Shown here piece after piece: positions 36,780-45,485 of a stretch of DNA of 64,000 nucleotides; the stretch's first letter is position 1, and each line of letters opens with the position of its first letter. Position numbers and translations under genes: made by a program. The stretch is from Rhodococcus oxybenzonivorans (GTDB lineage: Bacteria; Actinomycetota; Actinomycetes; Mycobacteriales; Mycobacteriaceae): the NCBI RefSeq assembly GCF_003130705.1, contig NZ_CP021354.1, forward strand, positions 6,448,001 to 6,512,000, read 5' to 3'. The notes beneath the pieces were generated by a model. That model worked only from the letters and a program-made list of their open reading frames with translations. It ran no database searches and was not told where the DNA came from.

Positions 36780-37018
36780 GATTTTCTGAGCAGCGGGCGG
36801 CCGGACGACGCGTGCTGCCCGTCGTTGCCGGGCTCAACCCACCAGATGGTCCGGGTGATGGTGCCGACCAGAGCTCGATTGGCCTGCACCGCTGCACCGT
36901 TGGACTCCATGGTCAACTGCTGGGTAAGCACGAAACCGGGCGAGATCGTTCGGATACGTCAGGATGGTCCGGATTTCGGTGTTGCGGCGATGTCCGGTTG
37001 GGTCGAGGTTGTCACGGG

Positions 37019-37918
37019 TCAGGCGATTCCGGACGATGCGGCGGACCGGACGGCGTGTCCCCCGAACTGATTACGCAGTGCCGAAACCGCTTTCATGGCG
37101 GGGGAGTCGTCCTGGCGGGAAGCGAACCGCGCGAACAATGCGGCGGAGATCACCGGCGCGGGAACCGCGTGGGCGATGGCCTCTTCGACGGTCCAACGGC
37201 CTTCACCGGAATCCTCGGTGTAGCCGGAGATCGCGGCCAATTGGGGATCGTCGGACAGGGCCTGCACCAGGAGGTCGAGCAGCCAGGAACGGACCACGGT
37301 GCCCTTGGACCACGCGCGCAGCACGGCGGGCACGTCGACGATGGATTCCTCCGCCGCGAGCAGTTCGTACCCCTCGGCGTAGGCCTGCATCAGTCCGTAT
37401 TCGATACCGTTGTGCACCATCTTCGCGTAGTGGCCGGCGCCAACCGGGCCGACGTGCACAAAGGAATCCTCCCGCGCACCGTCCGGGCGCAGCGCATCGA
37501 AGACCGGCATCAACCGGTCGATGTCGGCCGCGTCGCCGCCGGCCATCAGCGCGTACCCGTTCTCGCGTCCCCACACCCCGCCGGAAACGCCGCAGTCGAG
37601 GTAACAAATGCCGTGTTCGGCAAGAATTTCCGAGTTGAGCGTGTCGTCGGTGAACCGGGAGTTGCCGCCGTCGACGACGACGTCCCCGGGGGCCAGGAGG
37701 CGAGAGAGTTGTCCGATGACCTGACGGGTCGGCGCCCCAGCGGGCACCATCACCCATACCGCGCGGGGAGCGGGAAGTGACTCGACCAACGCTTCGAGGC
37801 TGTCCGCGTCGCTGTCGGCGGAATTCGGATCGTATCCGATTGCCTGTAATCCACGGTCGCGCAGACGCTCCCGCATGTTCAGTCCCATTTTGCCCAGACC
37901 GACCAGTCCCAGTTTCAT
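37019..37918 (-). CDS. gnd: 6-phosphogluconate dehydrogenase, decarboxylating (short, GndA-type)
   Basis: 299 residues starting at MKLGLVGLGKMG (GGGA ribosome site; an ATG 9 bp upstream is possible). Rossmann loop GLVGLGKMGLNM, VWVMVPAG, the signature DGGNSRFTDD, DCGVSGGVWGRENGYALMAGG and the catalytic HNGIEYGLMQAYAEG. The roughly 300-residue size is that of NAD-preferring short 6PGDHs, not the 470-residue NADP type. It converts 6-phosphogluconate to ribulose-5-phosphate and CO2. With zwf, hps and phi nearby it closes a dissimilatory RuMP cycle. A 48-bp element shared with the zwf promoter lies upstream. Confidence 0.92.
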   Translation of the reverse strand: MKLGLVGLGKMGLNMRERLRDRGLQAIGYDPNSADSDADSLEALVESLPAPRAVWVMVPAGAPTRQVIGQLSRLLAPGDVVVDGGNSRFTDDTLNSEILAEHGICYLDCGVSGGVWGRENGYALMAGGDAADIDRLMPVFDALRPDGAREDSFVHVGPVGAGHYAKMVHNGIEYGLMQAYAEGYELLAAEESIVDVPAVLRAWSKGTVVRSWLLDLLVQALSDDPQLAAISGYTEDSGEGRWTVEEAIAHAVPAPVISAALFARFASRQDDSPAMKAVSALRNQFGGHAVRSAASSGIA

Positions 37919-37986
37919 CGTCACCATTCCCGTTTCACATCGGCGATCTTGCCGAGATCTATGTCTACGGGGGAATCGGGTCGACC

Positions 37987-38034
37987 TCACCTGACCGGAC
38001 GGGCAGCCGGCACTGGCCGCTCGGCCAAGTGCAT
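37987..38034. repeat. 48-bp element, copy 1, upstream of gnd
   Basis: Positions 37987-38034 match 40161-40208 at 47 of 48 bases. The core contains TGGCC-GCTC-GGCCA at 38014-38027 within a wider near-palindrome CACTGGCC...GGCCAAGTG. It lies 69-116 bp upstream of the gnd start. It is probably a regulator-binding site, since a diverged copy of its core also precedes phi. Confidence 0.75.
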
Positions 38035-38105
38035 CTTGGCGGCGCTACGCGAAGCCTGAGGTGATCGGCGATTCGGAGCTCGTACTCGTCCCAACGGCGC
38101 CGCGG

Positions 38106-38606
38106 TCATGCCGGGAAGCGTGAGTAGGCGTCCTCGGGGTCGATGGCGGCAAGGACGCGTCTGTTGATTGCGGTCATTTGGCGAAGCTGCGCCTTGGTGA
38201 GGGGGTCGATGACAAGGCGCCGGACCTCGGTGACGTGGCCGGGGGCAGTGTCGACGACTTTGTCCCACCCCGCACTGGTCAAAATCGCCAACGTCGAGCG
38301 ACCGTCGGCGGGGTCGGGTATGCGGCGCACCCACTGCGCCTTCTCGAGCCGCCCGACTGCGTAAGACAACCGCGACAACGATCCTTCGGCCAACTCCGCG
38401 AGTGCGCTCATCCGCAGGGTTCGTTCCGGCGACTCGGACAGTGCGGCCAGGATCTGGTACTCGAAGTGCGACACGCCCGCGTCACGTTTGAGTTGAGCAT
38501 CGAGGGCCGGTTGCAATCGCATGAGGACGCTCGCCAGAGACAACCAGGCCGCGCGCTCGTCCGCTTCCAGCCATCGGGTGTCCGGTTCTTCTTCCTCCGC
38601 GTTCAC
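38106..38606 (-). CDS. MarR-family regulator
   Basis: 166 residues: a winged HTH with FEYQILAALSESPERTLRMSALAE, SLSRLSYAVGRLEKAQWVRR and the wing Asp-Gly-Arg in PDPADGRSTLAILT. It diverges from the extradiol-dioxygenase-like gene with AT-rich operator-like repeats between them. Inference: it represses that gene and itself until an aromatic or quinone ligand binds. Confidence 0.9.
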   Translation of the reverse strand: MNAEEEEPDTRWLEADERAAWLSLASVLMRLQPALDAQLKRDAGVSHFEYQILAALSESPERTLRMSALAELAEGSLSRLSYAVGRLEKAQWVRRIPDPADGRSTLAILTSAGWDKVVDTAPGHVTEVRRLVIDPLTKAQLRQMTAINRRVLAAIDPEDAYSRFPA

Positions 38607-38661
38607 TCGGTCATCGTATCCGGATTGCTACGCGTGGAACGCGAGTAGGGTTGGCTTGACT

Positions 38662-38704
38662 GTTCAAGTAATACTCCGTAGTCTTCATTTGAACATTTAA
38701 GTAA
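38662..38704. promoter_or_regulatory. Operator-like repeats between MarR and dioxygenase genes
   Basis: An AT-rich island in GC-rich DNA holds TTCAAGTAA (38663-38671) and TTTAAGTAA (38696-38704) as direct repeats 33 bp apart, plus a TTCAA...TTGAA inverted pair. It lies between the divergent MarR and dioxygenase genes, where a MarR dimer would bind. Confidence 0.5.
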
Positions 38705-38770
38705 CTGTGGCGCTGGAGCAGTCGCAGGACACGTTCGCCGGAACCCGGATGATGAAAGTGAGGGATATCG

Positions 38771-39649
38771 ATGACCTCCCACGCCCCCGACCCGTTCAAC
38801 CCCGCGGTTCCCGCCGGCGCCTACGACGCCTTGCTCGCACGCGTGTTGCCGCAGGCACGTGGACACAGGGCTTGGGCGGCTGGAGACGGGCCGCTGCCGT
38901 CGTTGTTCGTCAGCCACGGCGCGCCACCTACCCTCGACGACCCGCAGTGGCTCGATGATCTGTTCTCCTGGGCGCAGTCCATGCCGAAGCCCCGCGGGAT
39001 TGTCGTCGTCTCGGCGCACTGGGAGGACGCCCCGGTCGCCATCACCGGTGCGGCAGCGGGTACACCGCTCTACTACGACTTCGGCGGCTTCCATCCGCGT
39101 TACTACACCCTGCAGTACGCCACACCCGACGCCACCCACCTGGCTCGCCGCCTCACGCGAACGCTCAGCCGCACCACCACCGTGCACGAGTTCACCGACC
39201 GCGGTCTCGACCACGGTGCCTTCATACCGCTGATGGCGATGTACCCCGCCGCCGACGTACCGGTCGTGCAGCTCAGCATGCCCAGCCTCGACCCCGAGGC
39301 GCTGCTCAACCTCGGCCAGCGACTGCGCCACCTGCGGGAGGAGGGATTCCTCATCATGGGGTCGGGCTTCATGACGCACAGCTTCGCCGTCCTGCGTGAC
39401 CCCGGGCTGCGAGGACACATCACGGCATTCGACGAGTGGGCCGCCGACGCGCTGAGCTGCGGCGACGTCGACGCCCTGGTCGACTACCGCACCAAGGCGC
39501 CCGGTGCACATGTTGCGCACCCGACGGCCGACCACTTCGTGCCACTCCTACTGACGATGGGCGCCGCCACAGACGTCGGTGCCGCCGCGACCACCGCCAT
39601 CGATCGAATCGCCTGGGGAAACTCCATCCGGTCAATTCAGGTAACTTGA
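38771..39649 (+). CDS. Class III extradiol dioxygenase-family protein (LigB/DODA/YgiD-like)
   Basis: 292 residues. LigB-fold metal ligands are visible: SLFVSHGAPP (His), VVVSAHWED (His) and the late HPTADHFVPLLL with a further His. RGLDHGAFIPL also fits. YgiD/DODA homologues open aromatic diols such as DOPA or bind zinc or iron. Its control by MarR suggests a role in catechol or quinone handling. It separates gnd from zwf and does not obviously belong to the formaldehyde module. Confidence 0.88.
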   Translation: MTSHAPDPFNPAVPAGAYDALLARVLPQARGHRAWAAGDGPLPSLFVSHGAPPTLDDPQWLDDLFSWAQSMPKPRGIVVVSAHWEDAPVAITGAAAGTPLYYDFGGFHPRYYTLQYATPDATHLARRLTRTLSRTTTVHEFTDRGLDHGAFIPLMAMYPAADVPVVQLSMPSLDPEALLNLGQRLRHLREEGFLIMGSGFMTHSFAVLRDPGLRGHITAFDEWAADALSCGDVDALVDYRTKAPGAHVAHPTADHFVPLLLTMGAATDVGAAATTAIDRIAWGNSIRSIQVT

Positions 39650-39665
39650 TCCCGCAGAGGCGGAT

Positions 39666-40056
39666 TCATCGGATCAGTGTTTCGAGGGCGTAGGCCGCGA
39701 TTTCGAGCAGGCAGTTCTTCACCGACGCCTGATCTCGTGCGTCGACAGACAGGATCGGGATGTGAGCGGCGATTGCCAGCGCGGCCCGGATGTCGGTGAT
39801 CGGATAGCGGGGCGCGCCATCGAATTCGTTGACAGCAACGACGAAGGGAAGCCTGCGGGATTCGAAGTAGTCGACGGCTGCGAAGCTGTCGTCGAGGCGG
39901 CGAGTATCGATCAGGACGATCGCACCGACCGCGCCGCGCACGAGGTCGTCCCACATGAACCAGAACCGTTGCTGCCCGGGGGTGCCGAACAGGTAGAGGA
40001 TCAGATCGTCGGCGAGGGTGAGACGTCCGAAATCCATTGCTACGGTGGTTGAGGGA
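39666..40056 (-). pseudogene. 5'-truncated conservon GTPase (CvnD-like)
   Basis: The reading frame gives STTVAMDFGRLTLADDLILY, then LFGTPGQQRFWFMWDDL, GAIVLIDTRRL and VVAVNEFDGA. These are the G3 and G4 regions of the MglA/CvnD-type GTPases that close actinobacterial conservons. The N-terminal P-loop (G1) and about 60 residues before STTVAMDF are missing; homology ends near 40056, where the zwf upstream region begins. No CvnA, B or C partner is present. It is a leftover cut at a rearrangement junction. Confidence 0.82.
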
Positions 40057-40160
40057 CGCCATCGCGCTTTCCGGGGCCGTGTCTGTCGACAGTGAATGGT
40101 GCGAGCCCATCCCCGCCCAGGCTGCGGCCTGACCCCATCGATCCGGCGGCACAACCGCGT

Positions 40161-40208
40161 TCACCTGACCGGACGGGCAGCCAGCACTGGCCGCTCGGCC
40201 AAGTGCAT
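40161..40208. repeat. 48-bp element, copy 2, upstream of zwf
   Basis: Second copy of the element at 37987-38034, with one mismatch at 40183. The dyad TGGCC-GCTC-GGCCA is at 40188-40201. It lies 85-132 bp before the zwf GTG start and is close to the end of the truncated GTPase. Confidence 0.75.
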
Positions 40209-40292
40209 TCCGGCTCGCCGCCTTCGACACTGGTACCCGACGCATTGTCTGAATGCGCCTGTAGTGGAGCGAAAAGACGGAGTGCAGCTGAA

Positions 40293-41909
40293 GTGACCGT
40301 ATCTGAAGTGCAGGAGCGAAACCCGCTGGCAGGCGGCCCAGGCGTTGTCGGCGAGGCATTGATCGGCAACACCGGTCAGGTCGCAGAGCCGGCGTCGATG
40401 GTGATCTTCGGGGTCACCGGTGATCTCTCGCGCAAGAAGCTGATCCCGGCCATCTACGACCTCGCGCACAGTGGTCAGCTGCCGCCGGACTTCGATCTCA
40501 TCGGGTTTGCCCGGAACACCACGGATGTCAAAGCCCGCCTTCGCGAGTCCGTGAGGGAACACGCGCGTACACCGTTCGATCCGGTGGTGTGGGACGAGCT
40601 GGCCGAGCGTATCGACCTGGTACAGGGGTCGTTCGACGACACCGCGGCTTTCGCCCGGCTCGCCGCCCGGCTGGCCGAGCTCGATGTCCGCCGCGGCAAA
40701 CCGGGCAACTACGTGTTCTACCTGTCGGTTTCGCCCTCGGCGTTCGAGGCGGTCTGCGACCAACTTGCGATCACCGGACTGAACCGGACTGCGCACGGCT
40801 GGCGCCGGGTAGTGGTGGAGAAACCGTTCGGGCACGACCTGGCCAGCTCGCAGGCCCTCGGTGCCGCACTGGAGAGGGTGTTTCCGCCGTCGTCGATCTA
40901 CCGCATCGACCACTACCTGGGAAAGGAGACGGTGCAGAACATCCTCGCACTGCGCTTCGCTAACGGGATGTTCGAGCCGTTGTGGAACAATCGGCACATC
41001 GACCATGTGCAGATCACCATGGCCGAGAGTGTCGGAGTGGCCGGGCGTGCCGGGTACTACGACGGTGTCGGTGCCGCCCGCGATGTCATCCAGAATCACC
41101 TGCTGCAACTCTTGGCGTTGATCGCGATGGAAGAACCGGTCGCGTTCGACGCCGACAGCATCGCCGCCGAGAAGATCAAGGTCCTCTCTGCCACCGAGCT
41201 CCTCGGCCCACTGGCGGAGACCTCGGCTCGCGGCCAGTACGGTGCGGGTATCGAGAACGGTGTTCCCGTAGCAGGATTGGTTGACGAGGCGGGATTCCCC
41301 GCCGACTCGGCGACCGAAACCTTCGCGGCACTGACGGTCGGTGTCGCGACCCGCCGATGGGCCGGCGTTCCGTTCTTCATCCGTACCGGAAAACGCCTCG
41401 CTCGGCGGACGACTGAGGTTGCAGTGACCTTCAGACCGCCCGCTCACGGTTCACCGGCCGCGCGAGCTGCTGCGGTGTCCAATGTGCTCGTCTTCCGGGT
41501 ACAACCGGACGACGGCATCGAACTCCACATCGGCGCCAAGCGCCCCGGCGACGGCATGCACATTCAGCCGGTCAGCCTCGGGATGGATTTCCGGTCGGTG
41601 TTCGACCCGGCCCCGGAGGCCTACGAACGGCTGATCTGCGACGTGCTGCGTGGAGACGCCACACTCTTTCCTCGCCGGGAAGAGGTCGAATGGTCCTGGC
41701 GGGTCATCGATCCCCTTCTCGACTATTGGGCCGGTGTCGGTCGGCCGGACAACTATCTCTCCGGGACGTCCGGCCCGGAGTCGGCGGATCGGATGCTCAG
41801 CCGGTCCGGCCGTGCGTGGCGGTCGCTCCGACCCGATAGGGCAGGGAGGCTCGGCGAGGTGGGACCGATCGAGGGGTTCGGTCCCACCTCGCTAGCGGAC
41901 AGAAGCTGA
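40293..41909 (+). CDS. zwf: Glucose-6-phosphate 1-dehydrogenase
   Basis: 538 residues. The GTG at 40293 follows a GGAG site; longer in-frame extensions would cross the conserved element. N-terminal Rossmann loop VIFGVTGDLSRKKLIPAIYD, active-site RIDHYLGKETVQNILALRFAN and EKPFGHDLASSQ. It makes 6-phosphoglucono-lactone and NAD(P)H from glucose-6-phosphate. The C-terminus runs about 30 residues past the usual end with an RSGRAWRSLRP tail. In the RuMP context it supplies oxidative flux with gnd. A strong bidirectional terminator follows. Confidence 0.95.
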   Translation: MTVSEVQERNPLAGGPGVVGEALIGNTGQVAEPASMVIFGVTGDLSRKKLIPAIYDLAHSGQLPPDFDLIGFARNTTDVKARLRESVREHARTPFDPVVWDELAERIDLVQGSFDDTAAFARLAARLAELDVRRGKPGNYVFYLSVSPSAFEAVCDQLAITGLNRTAHGWRRVVVEKPFGHDLASSQALGAALERVFPPSSIYRIDHYLGKETVQNILALRFANGMFEPLWNNRHIDHVQITMAESVGVAGRAGYYDGVGAARDVIQNHLLQLLALIAMEEPVAFDADSIAAEKIKVLSATELLGPLAETSARGQYGAGIENGVPVAGLVDEAGFPADSATETFAALTVGVATRRWAGVPFFIRTGKRLARRTTEVAVTFRPPAHGSPAARAAAVSNVLVFRVQPDDGIELHIGAKRPGDGMHIQPVSLGMDFRSVFDPAPEAYERLICDVLRGDATLFPRREEVEWSWRVIDPLLDYWAGVGRPDNYLSGTSGPESADRMLSRSGRAWRSLRPDRAGRLGEVGPIEGFGPTSLADRS

Positions 41910-41958
41910 TCCAGTCTTGGACACAGGCACACTGCAGCCGACACCGCACCATCAATAG

Positions 41959-41996
41959 CGAAGGGCCCCAAACACTTTTGTGTTCGGGGCCCTTCG
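41959..41996. terminator. Strong bidirectional terminator between zwf and hps
   Basis: Arms CGAAGGGCCCC (41959-41969) and GGGGCCCTTCG (41986-41996), with an inner AACAC-TTTT-GTGTT stem. It lies between the convergent zwf and hps genes. Confidence 0.88.
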
Positions 41997-42010
41997 CGAC
42001 TGGATGATGA

Positions 42011-42640
42011 CTACTTGGTGAGGGCGTCCTTGAGCGCCTTCGCGGCCGCGGCCGGGTCCTCGGCGCTGTAGATGGCGCCGCCGGCGACGGCGACGTCGGC
42101 ACCGGCGTCACGGACGGCGGCGATGGTGTCGACCTTCACACCACCGGCGACGGAGAACGGGACACCGGCGATCTTGCCGTCGTCGAGGAGGGTCTGGATG
42201 GAATATCCGGGCTGGGCCTGCTCGTCGAGACCGGCGTGAATCTCGACGAACGCGACACCGAGCTTGGCGATCTCACGGGCGCGCTCGACACGGTTCTCGA
42301 CGCCGATCAGGTCCGCGACGACCTTCTTCCCGTGCTTCTGACCCGCTTCGACCGCACCCTTGATGGTGGCATCACCGGCGGCACCGAGGACGGTGACCAG
42401 GTCGGCGCCGGCAGAGAACGCCAGGTCGGCCTCGAGAAAGCCGGCGTCGGCGGTCTTGAGGTCGGCGAAGACCTCCTTGTCCGGGTGCGCCGCCTTGATC
42501 GCGCTGATGGCACTGAGGCCGGCGCTCTTGATCAGCGGGGTGCCGAGTTCGATGATGTCGACGTACGGGGCCACCTTGTGGGTCAGCGCCAGCGCGTCAG
42601 CAGTGGTGAGCAGATCGACTGCAACCTGCAGCTTCGTCAT
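42011..42640 (-). CDS. hps: 3-hexulose-6-phosphate synthase
   Basis: 209 residues, a TIM-barrel of the OMP-decarboxylase suprafamily. MTKLQVAVDLLTTADAL, IELGTPLIKSAG, VFADLKTADAGFLEADLAF (metal-binding DxKxxD-like), VEIHAGLDEQAQPG and VAGGVKVDTIAAVRDAGADVAVAGGAIYSA are the HPS signatures. It condenses formaldehyde with ribulose-5-phosphate to hexulose-6-phosphate, the entry step of the RuMP cycle. It is downstream of phi in one operon (45-bp gap) and meets zwf tail to tail. Confidence 0.94.
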   Translation of the reverse strand: MTKLQVAVDLLTTADALALTHKVAPYVDIIELGTPLIKSAGLSAISAIKAAHPDKEVFADLKTADAGFLEADLAFSAGADLVTVLGAAGDATIKGAVEAGQKHGKKVVADLIGVENRVERAREIAKLGVAFVEIHAGLDEQAQPGYSIQTLLDDGKIAGVPFSVAGGVKVDTIAAVRDAGADVAVAGGAIYSAEDPAAAAKALKDALTK

Positions 42641-42685
42641 GTGTTTCTCCTGTTATCTATCTCGGGTGGGGTTGGGGGTTTCGGG

Positions 42686-43267
42686 TCAGCCGATGTTGGC
42701 GTGGCGTTCCCACAGCCGCTCGGCGGTCTGGTCTTCGTTGTCCCACAGCGCCTGGAACAGTGCGTCGAACGCGAGGAGCACGGACTGCTCGAACAGGCTG
42801 CCCGCGTATTGGCGGGTGATAGTCGCGCTGTGGTCCTGCTTGTCGGCCGCCGGCAAGACCAGCACCTCGTCGGCACGCCGGGCGAGCGGCGAGTCGGATG
42901 CGGTGGTGACGGCCAGGAGCGAGGCCCCCACCTTCTTCGCGGTGTCGGCGGCGCCGACCACCGATGCGGTAGTACCCGACCCTGACACGGCGATCAGTAC
43001 GTCACCGGTGCCGATCGCGGGGGCGGTGACCTCACCGGCGACGTGCACGCGCAGGCCGAGGTGCATCAGCCGCATGGCTGCCATCTGCACGGCCAGGCCG
43101 CTGCGTCCGTTGCCGATCACGAACACCGCCCGAGCGGAGGTGATCAGCGAGCCGGCGCGGTCCCATTGTTCCGCAGCAACGGAATTGAGCAGCCGCTCGT
43201 TCTCGGCGAGCACGATGCGGCGCCCGTCACTGAACCGTGTGCGTGTCTGCTCGACGGTGACGGTCAT
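42686..43267 (-). CDS. phi: 6-phospho-3-hexuloisomerase
   Basis: 193 residues from the ATG 43267, which has an AGGAGG ribosome site. SIS-domain isomerase with FVIGNGRSGLAVQMAAMRLMH, DVLIAVSGSGTTASVV and LLAVTTASDSPLA. It converts 3-hexulose-6-phosphate to fructose-6-phosphate. First gene of the phi-hps operon. The dyad element lies about 90 bp upstream, shared with the divergent LuxR/ATPase regulator. Confidence 0.93.
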   Translation of the reverse strand: MTVTVEQTRTRFSDGRRIVLAENERLLNSVAAEQWDRAGSLITSARAVFVIGNGRSGLAVQMAAMRLMHLGLRVHVAGEVTAPAIGTGDVLIAVSGSGTTASVVGAADTAKKVGASLLAVTTASDSPLARRADEVLVLPAADKQDHSATITRQYAGSLFEQSVLLAFDALFQALWDNEDQTAERLWERHANIG

Positions 43268-43355
43268 GATCCTCCTCGGTGATAGCCGTTCTGTGGTGAA
43301 CTCGACACTGCCAACTACCGCCTGCTTCGACACCCGGCCGCTCGGTGGGTTCGGG

Positions 43356-43375
43356 CTGGCCGATTGGCCAGTGCC
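43356..43375. promoter_or_regulatory. Diverged third copy of the RuMP promoter dyad
   Basis: Read on the minus strand, these 20 bases match 17 of 20 positions of the core in the gnd and zwf elements (38009-38028 and its counterpart). The dyad TGGCC-GATT-GGCCA is at 43357-43370. It sits between phi and the LuxR-type regulator, 90 bp before phi and 37 bp before the regulator start. Confidence 0.65.
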
Positions 43376-43406
43376 CGCCCGCCCCTACCGGCGATACGGT
43401 GGATGC

Positions 43407-44678
43407 GTGGTAAGCACGGAGGACTCTGTTCGGTTGCAGGTCGACCCCTGGGTGGAGATGCGGAAGGTGATCACGGGACCGCTCCCGGACATCGCGACGC
43501 GCTTCTCCCGGTTCCTCGGCCAGTTGTGGCCGCACGAGGCACTGGTCATCTTCACCCGCGAGTGCACGGGGCGTCCCCGCAAAGTAGCCGGTAAACGCGC
43601 CATCGTCGACCGGGTCACCATCGACGAACTCGACGAGATCAAGCAATCCCTCGAACCCGGCGGCGTTTACGACGGCGTCGCCATGCTGGCCGGCGTCCGC
43701 CGCCGAGTGTGGGCCATCCGCGACGTCTGCGACACCCTGCTGGTCCTGGTTCCGCGGCCGTCTGAGACAGGTGCACCCGACCCCGATGAGGTCGCCGCCG
43801 TGTTCGGGATCGTCGCCACGTCGATCCAGCACCAGGTGGCGCAGGCCAGCCCCGACTATCTCGCCGAGTCACGGGCCGCGTCGAGTGAACGTGCCCGCAC
43901 CATTGCCGAATTGACGGAGGTTCACGAGGCGACCCTCTCCTCGATCCTCGGAACCCTGCGCTCGAACGATCTCGACGACCGCCGTTCGCGGATCACCGCC
44001 AGCGAAACAGCCTCGGCCGCGTTGATTTCGCTGCGGTCCGCAAGTGCCGCCGACCGTGCCCTGTCCGAGGAAGCGGTCACCACCGCATTCGCCAAACTGC
44101 ACGGGGAATTGCGACCACTGCTCAAGCACCGTGAGGTCGACGTCGAATACATCGAACCGCCGGCCGACGGCCGTCCACTCCCCGGTGAGGTGGCGCACGC
44201 GGCGCGGGCGATGGTCCGGGCTATCGTCCTGGCATTCCTCGCCCAACCGGTACTGACCAGAATGCGGATCGCGTGGGATTGCGACGGCGACAACGTCCTG
44301 ATCGAGGTCCGCGACCAGGGTCCCGGGATCATCGACCGAAATGCACTGACACGGCAGCTGTCCGGACGCCTGAATACTTTGCGCGGGCGGATTGACATCG
44401 AATCGATCCCCGCGTGGGGGAGCAGAGTGACGCTCACCATTCCGTTGGACCCACCCGCCGCCCGACCCGACGAGCACTTACTCTCCACCCTGAACCCGCG
44501 CGAACTCGAAGTCCTCGCCCACCTCGCGATGGGCAAACGCAACCGCACCATCGCCGAGGAACTCGGAATCAGCCAGAGCACCATCAAGTTCCACGTCGCC
44601 GGCGTGCTCAAGAAACTCGACGTCGCCAACCGTGGAGAGGCCGGGGCCATTGCAGCGCGGGCCGGCATCGTGCCGTAG
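43407..44678 (+). CDS. Regulator with histidine-kinase-like ATPase and LuxR HTH
   Basis: 423 residues from GTG 43407. An N-terminal sensor-like region (about residues 1-165) has no clear assignment. A DHp-like helix contains a candidate His in ELTEVHEATLSSILGTL (about residue 175). An HATPase_c domain (about 285-350) shows VLIEVRDQGPGI and the G2 box WGSRVTLTIPL, and a LuxR HTH follows (about 360-415: LNPRELEVLAHLAMGKRNRT, ISQSTIKFHVAGVLKKLDV). So kinase-like ATPase and DNA-binding output share one soluble chain. It is divergent from phi-hps and is the natural candidate to bind the shared dyads. Confidence 0.82.
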   Translation: MVSTEDSVRLQVDPWVEMRKVITGPLPDIATRFSRFLGQLWPHEALVIFTRECTGRPRKVAGKRAIVDRVTIDELDEIKQSLEPGGVYDGVAMLAGVRRRVWAIRDVCDTLLVLVPRPSETGAPDPDEVAAVFGIVATSIQHQVAQASPDYLAESRAASSERARTIAELTEVHEATLSSILGTLRSNDLDDRRSRITASETASAALISLRSASAADRALSEEAVTTAFAKLHGELRPLLKHREVDVEYIEPPADGRPLPGEVAHAARAMVRAIVLAFLAQPVLTRMRIAWDCDGDNVLIEVRDQGPGIIDRNALTRQLSGRLNTLRGRIDIESIPAWGSRVTLTIPLDPPAARPDEHLLSTLNPRELEVLAHLAMGKRNRTIAEELGISQSTIKFHVAGVLKKLDVANRGEAGAIAARAGIVP

Positions 44679-44964
44679 ACCCAGTGCTTGGCCGGCGTAA
44701 TCGAGGGCCATGTGTTCTCGCTCGAGAAGTCGGCGGTGGCATCAGGCCACGACGAATGATCGAATGTCATTTCTCGAACGGCTCGGCCGCGCTGAGTGCG
44801 AGGAGTCGGTCCCAGCTTTGGTGGCTCAGTATCTCACGCCGATCGGTCCGTTGAAAACCGAGAAAGCAACCCCTAGTGACCTGAATGTTAGTGGGAGTGA
44901 TGCCCGCGCGGCACCCGATTACTCCATGTCCGCATGTTCGGAATGTTGATAACCTGCCGGAAGT

Positions 44965-45100
44965 CTATTGCCACACTAGTTGCTGCAAGAACTTCCGCAG
45001 TGCTGCCACTGCTGCGGCCGGTTCGTCCCAGAACAGCATATGGGCGGCGCCGGGCACCTCGATCGGTTGTGCGGGCCGGATTGGCTTGCGCAGCGACTCG
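44965..45100 (-). pseudogene. Alpha/beta hydrolase C-terminal remnant
   Basis: Reverse-strand translation ends VPGAAHMLFWDEPAAAVAAL, then RKFLQQLVWQ and a stop at 44965-44967. The PGAAHMLFWDEP pattern is the catalytic-His loop and last helix of alpha/beta hydrolases. No start, oxyanion loop or nucleophile elbow is found upstream, so it is a relic; its upstream edge is approximate. Confidence 0.5.
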
Positions 45101-45485
45101 TGCCGTTCCAGTTCCTGCTGACGTCACGGCCAACGTGGCCAGAATTTGAGCCACGTCATCGGCGTACCGCTATTGGCATGGTGGGAGGTGATCGCGTGAT
45201 TGGCATGCTGCCTGACATCGGCTCGGGTTCATGAATGACACGAGGCCTGGCCTATGACAATCAGCACCGTGACCGCGATGCGCTACCTACACGCCGCGCA
45301 TTCACACCGCTCTCAGCCACCCCACTGAACTTCGGAACCGATTCCGCTTCGATATCTCATGAAATCCGGGCACAAGAGATCGGGTGCGACCGTCCATCCG
45401 GCTGCGGTCAGCCATCGTTCCACCGGTTTGGTCAGGTCGCAGTTATTCGCCTTCTCCGCGACAGTTCCGGCGAGGATGGGTCCGA

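Noticed and set aside
36780..37018. Open frames between the MDR gene and gnd
   Set aside because: Several short frames exist on both strands but none has a ribosome site, a motif or plausible composition; treated as an intergenic gap.
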